Below, piece after piece: positions 25,222 to 34,000 of a DNA stretch of 40,604 nt. The stretch comes from Bacteroidota bacterium. Lineage in GTDB: Bacteria; Bacteroidota; Bacteroidia; Chitinophagales; Chitinophagaceae. Where the stretch lies: NCBI GenBank assembly GCA_023433265.1, contig JAEZDR010000108.1, positions 1-40,604 on the forward strand, given 5' to 3'. A program made the position numbers and the translations under genes. The notes below the pieces were generated by a model. That model saw nothing but the letters and a program-made list of their open reading frames with translations, was not told the origin of the DNA and did not search any database. Numbering within the stretch: position 1 is the first letter of the stretch; the number at the start of each line of letters is the position of its first letter.

Positions 25222-26378
25222 TGAATACCGCGTTGCAAACTGAAAAAGTATACTTGTCTTCACCTCATATGGGAGGCAACGAGCTAAACTATATACAGGA
25301 AGCTTTTGATGCCAACTGGATTGCCCCCCTCGGGCCCAATGTAAACGGGTTTGAAAAAGACCTCGAGAACTACCTGGGAGAGGAAATGTATGTGGCTGCG
25401 CTGAGCACCGGTACATCCGCATTGCACCTTGCGCTGATCATGCTTGGTGTGCAGGCAGGCGACGAAGTAATATGCCAGAGCATGACGTTTTCGGCCTCAG
25501 CCAATCCCATCACTTACCAGGGCGCCACGCCGGTATTTGTAGACAGTGAGACTGATACCTGGAATATGTGCCCGGTGATGCTGGAAAACGCAATCAAAGA
25601 CAGGATAGCCAAAGGCCGCAAGCCTAAAGCCATCATCCCTGTTCATTTGTACGGGATGCCGGCCAAAATGGACGAGATTATGGCTGTTGCCAACCGGTAT
25701 GAGATTCCGGTGATAGAAGATGCGGCGGAAGCGTTGGGTTCGAAGTACAAGGGAAGGAAAGCAGGAACCTTTGGCGTAATGGCTGCCCTTTCTTTCAATG
25801 GGAATAAGATTATTACCACTTCAGGCGGAGGAGCCCTGGTGTCTTCGTCAAAGGCACATATAGAAAAAGCAAGATTTCTTGCAACACAAGCGAGAGATGC
25901 AGCCCCCCACTATCAACATAGCCACATTGGCTATAATTACAGAATGAGCAACATTTGCGCGGGCATTGGCCGCGGGCAGATGGAGGTGTTGGACGAAAGA
26001 GTAAGCCAAAGACGCGCTGTATACCAGATGTATGTTGATAAGTTATCATCTGTACCTGGCATATCGTTCCTCCCCGAACCGGAAGGCCATTATAGCAACA
26101 GGTGGCTGACTACCATCCTTGTAGACCCGTCAATGTCGCCGGGAGGCATTACCCGTGAAGACATTAGACTGGCCCTGGAAAAGGACAATATAGAGTCGCG
26201 GCCTTTGTGGAAGCCCATGCATATGCAGCCCATTTTTGAAACTTACCCATATTACGGGTCAGGTATTAGCGAAAAGCTGTTTGAACAAGGCCTTTGCCTG
26301 CCATCGGGATCGAACCTTACCGACGAGGAAAAAGAACGCATCTTTGGAAATTTGTCTAAGCTTTTCTTTAAGGGCTGA
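25221..26378 (+). CDS. PglE-like aminotransferase (DegT/DnrJ/EryC1 family)
   Basis: A 385-residue PLP-dependent aminotransferase that converts a UDP-4-keto-6-deoxy sugar to the 4-amino form. The start YLSSPHMGGNELNYI is characteristic of the PglE branch. PLP-binding landmarks are present: GTSALHLAL, VIEDAAEALGSKYKG, and Lys196 in FNGNKIITTSGGGAL for the Schiff base. The C-terminal part has LEKDNIESRPLWKPMHMQP. It is next to the acetyltransferase and close to the dehydratase that makes its substrate. The alternative is a perosamine-type synthase, but the start sequence and neighbours favour PglE. Confidence 0.9.
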   Translation: MNTALQTEKVYLSSPHMGGNELNYIQEAFDANWIAPLGPNVNGFEKDLENYLGEEMYVAALSTGTSALHLALIMLGVQAGDEVICQSMTFSASANPITYQGATPVFVDSETDTWNMCPVMLENAIKDRIAKGRKPKAIIPVHLYGMPAKMDEIMAVANRYEIPVIEDAAEALGSKYKGRKAGTFGVMAALSFNGNKIITTSGGGALVSSSKAHIEKARFLATQARDAAPHYQHSHIGYNYRMSNICAGIGRGQMEVLDERVSQRRAVYQMYVDKLSSVPGISFLPEPEGHYSNRWLTTILVDPSMSPGGITREDIRLALEKDNIESRPLWKPMHMQPIFETYPYYGSGISEKLFEQGLCLPSGSNLTDEEKERIFGNLSKLFFKG

Positions 26379-26427
26379 AAACAGCATTAATTTACTGTTA
26401 CAGTATTGCTGAGATGTAGGGATTAAA

Positions 26428-26458
26428 TTTGGTATTAAGGTTATAAAGTATATTTTTG
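26428..26458 (+). promoter_or_regulatory. Promoter before the dehydratase gene
   Basis: TTTG (26428-26431), 19 bases, then TATTTTTG (26451-26458) is a full match to the Bacteroidota promoter. The leader to the ATG at 26570 would be over 100 bases, so the dehydratase gene can be transcribed separately from the genes before it. Confidence 0.6.
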
Positions 26459-26569
26459 CCCTTTAGTGCAACCCCCGGGCGCTAAGTTGGCGGAAAGCCT
26501 TCCTATGCGTAATATCTATGAAACACCAATACAAGCTCAGGATTGCAGAAAACTAAGGAAAACTGCTGA

Positions 26570-28576
26570 ATGAGGAATGTGAAAAAGAAAAAGCAGATGT
26601 TGCACATGAACAAGTTTTATAATCTAATCAACCAACAGAGTACCACGCCAAGGTGGCTTATTTTGGTGTTAGATCTTCTGATTTGTAGTTTCTCTATTAT
26701 TTACGCCAACTATCTAAGATTCAACTTCGACCTTGAGGCTATATCTAAGAACAATATTTACTTCCAGGTAGGTACTGCCCTTATAGTGAATACTATCTTT
26801 TTCATGAGCTTTAAAACCTACCATGGAATTATCCGGATTTCAGGTTTTAAAGAGGCATTGCGTTGTATAACTGCGGTATTTTACAGCTTCTTCTTTTTAT
26901 CTATTTGCAACATTGCGAGTACGATATTCGACCTGCAGAACCTGATACCGACTTCTATCCTGATCATTTATTTCTTTACTGCGTCGTTCCTGATCTTCGG
27001 CTACAGAATATTTGTTAAGAACCTTTACAAACGCAGTATGCTGCGGAAGATGCGGAGCCGGACCAACGTTGTGATTTTTGGCGCAGAGATGAATGGATCA
27101 AGTTTGAAGCGCACACTTGAGCAGGCTTCGAACAACGAGTATAATGTAGTTGCGTTCGTGGAAGACGATGAGAAGATGCTGAGAAAGTCCATTGACAATG
27201 TCCGCATCTATTCATTCGACCAGATCAAGCATGTTATAAAATCGTGGAACATTAAGATGTTCTTCTTTGCGAAGCAGGATTTTGACCTGAACCTGAAGAA
27301 CCAGATAGTGGACTTTTGCCTTGCGCATAACATACCCGTTAAGGTGATTCCACCCATGAGCCAATGGATACATGGGCAACTGAACATCAAACAAATTAAG
27401 GAAGTTAAGATTGAAGACCTTCTTAACCGCCCGACGATTGAATTGGCTAATGACCATGTGATGTCGTACCTGCGGAACAAGCGGGTGCTTATTACCGGGG
27501 CAGCTGGATCGATAGGTAGTGAGATAGCGAGGCAGGTTGCTGCAGTAAACCCGGCAGATCTGATATTATGTGACCAGACTGAGTCTGGCCTTTTTGAGCT
27601 TGAATATGAGCTTCAGCAGCGTTTCGGTGTAAGAAAGAACACACAGATCTATATAGGAGATATACGCGATAAGAAAAGCATGCAAAACCTGTTTGCTACA
27701 TTTCGTCCACAGGTTGTTTTTCATGCGGCTGCTTATAAGCACGTACCTATTATGGAAAAGCATCCTTCCGAGGCCATCAGGAACAATGTATTGGGTACGA
27801 AAATACTGGCTGACCTTTCAGAGATATTTGGAATTGAACGTTTTGTATTTGTATCCACCGACAAAGCAATTAACCCTACGAATGTTATGGGCGCATCGAA
27901 GCGCATAGCTGAGATATACGTACAGGGATTGCAGAGCAGGCAGGCTAAGCTGAGTGTGGACTCGCAGGGAGAGATTGATTTGGAGAGCCTTGCCACACCA
28001 CAAACCAAGTTCATTACTACCCGCTTTGGAAACGTACTGGGCTCAAACGGATCAGTGATACCCCGTTTCCAGCAGCAGATTTCTAAGGGTGGACCTGTAA
28101 CTGTAACACACCCTGATATTCTTCGCTACTTCATGACTATTCCGGAAGCCTGTTCGCTGGTGTTAGAGGCCGGTACGATGGGCAGGGGAGGCGAGATATT
28201 CATATTTGATATGGGTGAGCCAGTTAAGATAGTGGACCTGGCGAAGAAGATGATAAAGCTGGCCGGCTTGATACCGGAAAAAGATATCCGCATAGAGTTT
28301 ACGGGGCTGAGGCCAGGCGAAAAGCTTTACGAAGAGCTGCTAACCAAGGAAGAAGAAGTAATACCTACCCACCATAAAAAAATCATGATTGCAAAAGTTT
28401 CAGAGAATGATTTTGAGACTATGAGCAACAAGATTGAAAAACTGATTGAACTGGGGCTTGCCAATAAAGATATGGACGTGGTAAGGCAAATGAAGCACAT
28501 TGTTCCGGAGTACAAGAGCAAGAACTCAAGATTTGAGCAGCTTGACAAGGAAATTGCAGCCATGCTCTACCAGTAG
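26570..28576 (+). CDS. UDP-N-acetylglucosamine 4,6-dehydratase, PglF/WbpM-like
   Basis: A 668-residue membrane enzyme that makes the UDP-4-keto-6-deoxy sugar for the aminotransferase. ATG 26570 is used; ATG 26597 and 26606 are possible. The N-terminal half has four membrane helices (about 28-150) and a CoA-binding-like Rossmann region (NVVIFGAEMNGSSLKR). The C-terminal half is an extended SDR: GAAGSIGSE (310-318) for the nucleotide, AAYKHVPIMEKHP, and STDKAINPTNVMGASK where Met440 and Lys444 replace the Tyr-x-x-x-Lys pair. Met in place of Tyr is known for WbpM and PglF. This is the full-length membrane form rather than the soluble FlaA1 type. Confidence 0.92.
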   Translation: MRNVKKKKQMLHMNKFYNLINQQSTTPRWLILVLDLLICSFSIIYANYLRFNFDLEAISKNNIYFQVGTALIVNTIFFMSFKTYHGIIRISGFKEALRCITAVFYSFFFLSICNIASTIFDLQNLIPTSILIIYFFTASFLIFGYRIFVKNLYKRSMLRKMRSRTNVVIFGAEMNGSSLKRTLEQASNNEYNVVAFVEDDEKMLRKSIDNVRIYSFDQIKHVIKSWNIKMFFFAKQDFDLNLKNQIVDFCLAHNIPVKVIPPMSQWIHGQLNIKQIKEVKIEDLLNRPTIELANDHVMSYLRNKRVLITGAAGSIGSEIARQVAAVNPADLILCDQTESGLFELEYELQQRFGVRKNTQIYIGDIRDKKSMQNLFATFRPQVVFHAAAYKHVPIMEKHPSEAIRNNVLGTKILADLSEIFGIERFVFVSTDKAINPTNVMGASKRIAEIYVQGLQSRQAKLSVDSQGEIDLESLATPQTKFITTRFGNVLGSNGSVIPRFQQQISKGGPVTVTHPDILRYFMTIPEACSLVLEAGTMGRGGEIFIFDMGEPVKIVDLAKKMIKLAGLIPEKDIRIEFTGLRPGEKLYEELLTKEEEVIPTHHKKIMIAKVSENDFETMSNKIEKLIELGLANKDMDVVRQMKHIVPEYKSKNSRFEQLDKEIAAMLYQ

Positions 28577-28656
28577 CAGATTGCTGAAGCTATTGGTTTA
28601 CAATGTAGGCTCCGGTATTAATTTAACATCCTTCCACCAGATTGTGGCGATAAATG

Positions 28657-28687
28657 CTTGTAGATTAGCATCGATTCCGTACATTTG
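28657..28687 (+). promoter_or_regulatory. Promoter of rpmI-rplT
   Basis: CTTG (28657-28660), 19 bases, TACATTTG (28680-28687). The leader to rpmI is about 75 bases and contains a small hairpin (TTCCA / TGGAA near 28720-28735), too weak to call a regulatory RNA. Confidence 0.55.
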
Positions 28688-28767
28688 CACCCCATTTCCC
28701 ACATGGCCCGACAAGTTTCCATCTGTTTGGAACGCCAGCAGGGAGTAATCTTTATTAGATTATAGTA

Positions 28768-28965
28768 ATGCCTAAAGTAAAAACAAACTCAAGCGCAAAG
28801 AAGCGCTTTAAGGTGACAGGTACAGGAGAAATCACCTTCCAGAAAGCTTTCAAACGTCACATCCTTACAAAGAAATCCAAGAAGCGCAAGAGAGCACTTC
28901 GCAAGGATGGAATTGTTGCCGCTCCTAACAAGGATTTTGTAATGCGTTTACTCCGTTTGAAGTAA
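28768..28965 (+). CDS. rpmI: 50S ribosomal protein L35
   Basis: A 65-residue basic protein with the family sequence MPKVKTNSSAKKRFKVTGTG and ILTKKSKKRKRALRK. It is full length. It is followed after 39 bases by rplT, the usual order. The usual upstream partner infC is not there; a sugar dehydratase gene is. Confidence 0.97.
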   Translation: MPKVKTNSSAKKRFKVTGTGEITFQKAFKRHILTKKSKKRKRALRKDGIVAAPNKDFVMRLLRLK

Positions 28966-29004
28966 TCTCCTAACCACATTAGTTCATCTTAAAAATTATT
29001 ACTT

Positions 29005-29349
29005 ATGCCACGTTCAGTACCTGCAGTAGCATCAAGAGCACGCAGAAAAAGAATATTAAAACAAGCTAAAGGTTTTTACGGCAAGCGTAAAAACGTATAT
29101 ACCGTTGCGAAAAATATAGTAGAAAAAGGTATGACCTACAGTTATGTAGGCCGCAAACTAAAGAAGCGTGAATATCGCCAGCTTTGGATTGCCCGTATCA
29201 ATGCCGCTGTAAGAGAAGAAGGGATGACTTACAGCCAGTTTATTGACAAGCTTAATAAGAAAGGCATTGAAATAAATCGTAAAGTACTTGCTGACATTGC
29301 AATGAACGAACCCGAGAGTTTCAAAGGTTTGATCAACTCAGTAAAGTAA
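29005..29349 (+). CDS. rplT: 50S ribosomal protein L20
   Basis: A 114-residue RNA-binding protein needed early in 50S assembly. Landmarks are MPRSVPAVASRARRKRILKQ, AKGFYGKRKNVY and YVGRKLKKREYRQLWIARIN. It is full length. In several bacteria L20 represses its own mRNA; the leader before rpmI would be the place to look. A strong terminator follows. Confidence 0.98.
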   Translation: MPRSVPAVASRARRKRILKQAKGFYGKRKNVYTVAKNIVEKGMTYSYVGRKLKKREYRQLWIARINAAVREEGMTYSQFIDKLNKKGIEINRKVLADIAMNEPESFKGLINSVK

Positions 29350-29367
29350 GATAATTCAATTTCGTGT

Positions 29368-29403
29368 AAAGAGGCAGTCATTTAGTGGCTGCCTCTTTTT
29401 TTA
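29368..29403 (+). terminator. Rho-independent terminator after rplT
   Basis: AAAGAGGCAG and CTGCCTCTTT form a stem, extended by further pairs with one G-T, and the stem runs into a T-run of at least eight. It lies 18 bases after the rplT stop. Confidence 0.93.
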
Positions 29404-29548
29404 TGTAGTTTTTATTGCAAATGGAGATGATACTTTTATTTGCAATAGCCCACCGCATGATAAACCGGTGCAGCTACAATGATAAGTAAGGCATTATTTT
29501 AATGTATATTGCCATCTCAACCCCTGGCCCAAGAATAAATTTTTACAA

Positions 29549-31027
29549 ATGATTCTTGTAGTGGACGATAAGGAGGAAAACCTCTTCTCGCTGAGTAAGC
29601 TTCTTAAGCTACACGGTTATGAAGTGGACGTGGCTTCATCGGGAGAAGATGCTTTGGTAAAGGTGTTGAAGAATTCTTATGCACTCGTTATACTGGATGT
29701 GCAGATGCCTGTAATGGATGGATTTGAAGTGGCAGAGACAATTTCGGGTTACAGTAAATCGAAGGATATACCCATCATATTTTTATCGGCTGTAAATACA
29801 GACAAGAGATTTATTTCGAAAGGCTATGCGTCGGGGGGTGTTGATTACGTAACCAAGCCTGTGGACCCGGATATACTGTTGCTTAAAGTGAAAACTTTTG
29901 TGCGGCTGTATGAGCAGACGCGCGAATTAAATGAAGTGCAGAATGCATTGAGGGAAGAAATAGAAATTAGAAAGAAGGCGGAACGCACAGTTAGCGAGAG
30001 AGCAAGGGAGTTACGTTCCATACTTGAGTCGCTACCGCAGATAGCGTTTACAGCCACGAGTGAAGGTGAACCGGAATTTGTAAACAAGCAATGGTTCTAT
30101 TATGCAAGAAGCGCTTATGAATTTCCTGAAGTTCCGGCCGATGAAGAAAGTTTTAAGGTCAAATGGTTGAAGGGCGTTAATTCTGGGAAAGCGTTTCATT
30201 TTGAAGCACGGATAAAGAGTGCTGGCAAGGATCTTTATCGTTGCCACTGGCTGCAGGCAACACCCATAGTGGAAAACAACGTATTGGTAAAATGGGTAGC
30301 TACCCTAACTGATATTGAAGACCGCAAGAATTCGGAGAGAAGAAAAGACGACTTCATAAGTATAGCAAGCCATGAACTGAAAACTCCGCTTACCAGTATC
30401 AAGGCTTACATACAGTTGCTTGAAAGGATGCTCGTAGAGACTGATGTAAGCAAAGAGACCTCACTTTACATATCCCGCGCATCTAAGCAGGTGGATAAAC
30501 TGTCTGCTCTTGTAGCTGACCTCTTAGATATATCGAAAATAGAAAAAGGGAAGCTGGAGTACAATAAAAAAGTGTTCGACTTTGACGCATTGGTAGATCA
30601 TGCTATTGAAATGATAAGAGAGACCAACAAGGGGTTCACCATTGAGCGAAAAGGACGTGTAGAGACGACCGTATTTGGCGATGAAGACAGGATAGAACAG
30701 GTGATCGTAAATTATCTGACAAACGCCATAAAATATTCCCCTGCGAATAGAAAAGCAGAAGTGGTTGTGAACAGCCTGGGCGACGAGGTGGAGCTAAGGG
30801 TAAAGGATTTTGGTATAGGCATACCGCAGGTAAAACAGCAGCAGGTGTTCCAAAAGTTTTACAGGGTAGAAGAATCTTCAAGCCGTTTCCAGGGTTTGGG
30901 GATAGGGCTTTTTATCTGTTCAGAGATTATACGGGCACATGACGGCCAATATGGCGTGCATAGCGAACCGGGTAAAGGTTCAGAATTTTACTTCACACTA
31001 CCGATCAGCAGAACAACCAACAAATAG
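29549..31027 (+). CDS. Receiver-PAS-histidine kinase
   Basis: A 492-residue soluble signalling protein with the receiver first. The receiver (1-125) has the acidic pair D6-D7, phospho-acceptor Asp50 (VILDVQMPVMDG) and Lys in YVTKPVDP. A coiled-coil follows (about 127-165), then a PAS-like domain (about 166-265) that contains EGEPEFVNKQWFYYARSAYE. The kinase core has SIASHELKTPL (His275), a dimerisation helix, N-box NYLTNAIKYSP, G1 KDFGIGIP, F-box VFQKFYRVEESSSRFQ and G2 GLGIGLFICSEII. There is no membrane segment, so it takes input through the receiver and PAS parts. It leads an operon of five signalling genes; the hybrid kinase starts two bases after its stop. It may relay from the hybrid kinase or from the single receiver further down. 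Confidence 0.9.
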   Translation: MILVVDDKEENLFSLSKLLKLHGYEVDVASSGEDALVKVLKNSYALVILDVQMPVMDGFEVAETISGYSKSKDIPIIFLSAVNTDKRFISKGYASGGVDYVTKPVDPDILLLKVKTFVRLYEQTRELNEVQNALREEIEIRKKAERTVSERARELRSILESLPQIAFTATSEGEPEFVNKQWFYYARSAYEFPEVPADEESFKVKWLKGVNSGKAFHFEARIKSAGKDLYRCHWLQATPIVENNVLVKWVATLTDIEDRKNSERRKDDFISIASHELKTPLTSIKAYIQLLERMLVETDVSKETSLYISRASKQVDKLSALVADLLDISKIEKGKLEYNKKVFDFDALVDHAIEMIRETNKGFTIERKGRVETTVFGDEDRIEQVIVNYLTNAIKYSPANRKAEVVVNSLGDEVELRVKDFGIGIPQVKQQQVFQKFYRVEESSSRFQGLGIGLFICSEIIRAHDGQYGVHSEPGKGSEFYFTLPISRTTNK

Positions 31028-31029
31028 AC

Positions 31030-34000
31030 ATGCTTCGAAAAGTTCCGTTTAACATTAAGCTAATGCTTGCCGGTCTTGTGCCGCTTGCATTTCTAGTATA
31101 CTTCGGCATTCAAATATTGAACGAGCGCAACCAAAGAATAGCCACGGTTACTAACCTTGCGAAAGGTATAACCCATTCTAACGAGGTAATGCTGCTGGCT
31201 GAAAAGCTGCATTTTGAGAGGCGCATGAGTACGATTTACCTGTTAGGTAAAACAAAACATGCAGACGTAATAACGGCGCGTGCTGCCACTGACCGGCAGA
31301 TGGAAACGTTGCAAAGCTTCCTGGATACTAACTGGGGAAACTATAGGCGCTATGCGCTTCTGGACAAGCTGGTTGACCATAGGAAGGAAGTAGATGAGGG
31401 CCAGGTTAGCTTTGCAGAAGTGCTGAACTTTTATACCGCTGTATTAAGCAGGGTATTTTCAGTAGAGCAAGTTTCTGTAAGAGGCATTCCTTATTTAAAG
31501 AATGTACAGAACCAACTGGAGTCGCAACAAGTGTTCTTCCAGTATCTTAACTATTTTGGGTTGGTTAGATCGCAACTACTTGCTGTAGCATTAACAAGGG
31601 ATACAAGCAGCAAGGTTTATAATGAAATCTATTATAATTACCGTGTGCTGGACTCTTACCTGAAGGAGTTTCAGGTAAAAGGAGAACCGTTAGCATTAGA
31701 AAGATTTGAAAAGCTTACAAGCGGAGCCACTGGTAAGATGGTAGAGAAAGTGCTTAGCAATTATTTCAAAAAGAAAACTTTACCAGCAGGCTTTGATAGT
31801 GACTACTGGTGGGTAAGCTCATCTACCATGGTAGATGATATGAGGAAGATGCAACTGGAAAGTATTAAGAAAACGCAGCGAGATGTGGAGACTATATTGG
31901 AAGACGAGACGAACGAGTTGAACCGGTTGGTGTTTTTACTGATAGCGATTATGTTGCTTGTTGTATTGATTGTATTCTTTAATATCAAGAGTATTACTGA
32001 TATGCTTAACGAGCTCCGGGTGGCTGCTGAAAGAATATCGCTTGGGGAGTCTAATGTTAAGTTAGGATATTATCCGCATGATGCATTCGGAAGCCTTGCT
32101 TCATCAGTGAAAATTTTAGATCAAAACAGCTCTGCTATTGCATCGGCAGCCAACAATATCGGCGCGGGCAATTTTGATGTGGTCATAACTCCCAGGAGCA
32201 AGAACGATTTGCTTGGCAATGCCATTTTACGCATGCGTGACGACTTGGAGAAGTTTTCTACTGAGCAACATGAAAAGTTGTGGGTACAATCAGGCATTGC
32301 TGAGATAGGAGAAAACCTGAGAGGTGAGAAGATGCCAGATCAATTGGCAAAAGACACGTTAACCTCGTTAGTAAGTTATACAGGTGCACAGATTGGGTTG
32401 TTTTACCTGGCTAATCATGAGCATCAACTTAGGTTAATTGCCACGCAGGCTATTTTAAGCGAACAAGTGAATATTCAGGCAATGCAATTTGGAGAGTCGC
32501 TGGTAGGGCAGGTAGCTGTTGAGAAGAAGCCTTTGTACCTGCGCGAGCCGCATCCTGATGTACCCAGGGTAACATCCGGGGTGATGGATCATGCAGCCCC
32601 TTATGTGGCGATTCTACCGCTGGTTTTTAATGATGAAGTAGAGGGAGTGATAGAAATTGCATCGCTCAATGCATTCACTGCAGGCACAACAGCCTTTCTG
32701 CGGGAGGCATCGTCTGCTATTGCGGTTGCGGTGCGAACATCTAAAAACAGGCTGAGGCTTCAGGAACTGCTGGAAGAAACCCAGGCACAGTCTGAGGAAC
32801 TGCAAGCCCAGCATGCTGAGTTAGAGAATATCAATGCTGAGTTGGAAGCACAGGCAGAACGCCTGCAGACTTCGGAGGAAGAGTTGAAAGTGCAGCAGGA
32901 GGAGCTATTGCAAACAAACCAGGAACTGGAAGAGAGAAGTGCGATGTTGCAGGAAAGAAATGAGCAGATAGCTGAGCGCAACAATGAGATACAGAGAAAG
33001 GCTGAAGAACTGTCATTGTCAACAAGATACAAGTCGGAGTTCCTTGCAAATATGTCGCACGAGTTGCGTACTCCGTTAAACAGTATCCTTCTGTTAAGCA
33101 GGCTGCTATCTGAAAATCATGGCAGCAACCTATCGCAGGAGCAAATTGAATATGCACAAGTAATACAAAGTTCGGGAAAGGGCTTGCTTACCCTGATTGA
33201 CGAGATACTTGACCTCTCTAAAATTGAGGCAGGAAAAATGGACCTCGAGATAGGCGTAGTTAACATAGAAACGCTGGTGGCTGAGCAGAAGCAAATGTTT
33301 GAGCCAATGGCGAGGGAGAAGCATATTGAGCTTATTGCGAAGGTAGACCCCAATGTGCCCGCCAGCATTGAAACTGATAAACTAAGGCTGGAACAGATTT
33401 TAAGAAACCTTTTGTCGAACGCGGTAAAATTTACAGGGAAGGGTAGTGTGACTTTGAGTGTAGGCATACTTTCAGGAAATAGTAATCTTGTTTGCTTCAC
33501 AGTAGCAGACACCGGGATTGGCATACCCGCAGACAAACAGAAGTTGGTGTTTGAGGCATTTCACCAGGCTGACGGGTCTACAAGAAGAAAGTTTGGCGGA
33601 ACCGGATTAGGTCTTTCCATCAGCAGGGAACTTGCGAGGCTACTGGGAGGTGAGATATATCTTGAAAGCGAAGAAGGAAAGGGCAGTTCTTTCACGCTGT
33701 GTGTGCCAAGAAAGATTGTTGAGGGCACGCCCTACCAGGCTGTGAGGCTCGAGGAGAAGCAGCCGGTAAGTACAAATAAACCCAAAGTGAGCAAGCAGGA
33801 AACTGAAGACCGTAATCCGCTAATCAGTGAAGCAATACCTGCTTCGATACCGGATGACCGTGGAACCCTGCAGCCTGACGATAAAGTGATACTGATAGTA
33901 GAAGATGATACTGCATTTGCCAAATCGCTTCTCGCTTATGTGCGCGGGCAGGGTTATAAAGGAGTGATAGCGGTAAGAGGTGACGAAGGCATTGAATTGG

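Noticed and set aside
28688..28767. Ribosomal-protein leader motif before rpmI
   Set aside because: Only a 5-bp hairpin is visible; it is too weak to call a regulatory RNA without comparison.
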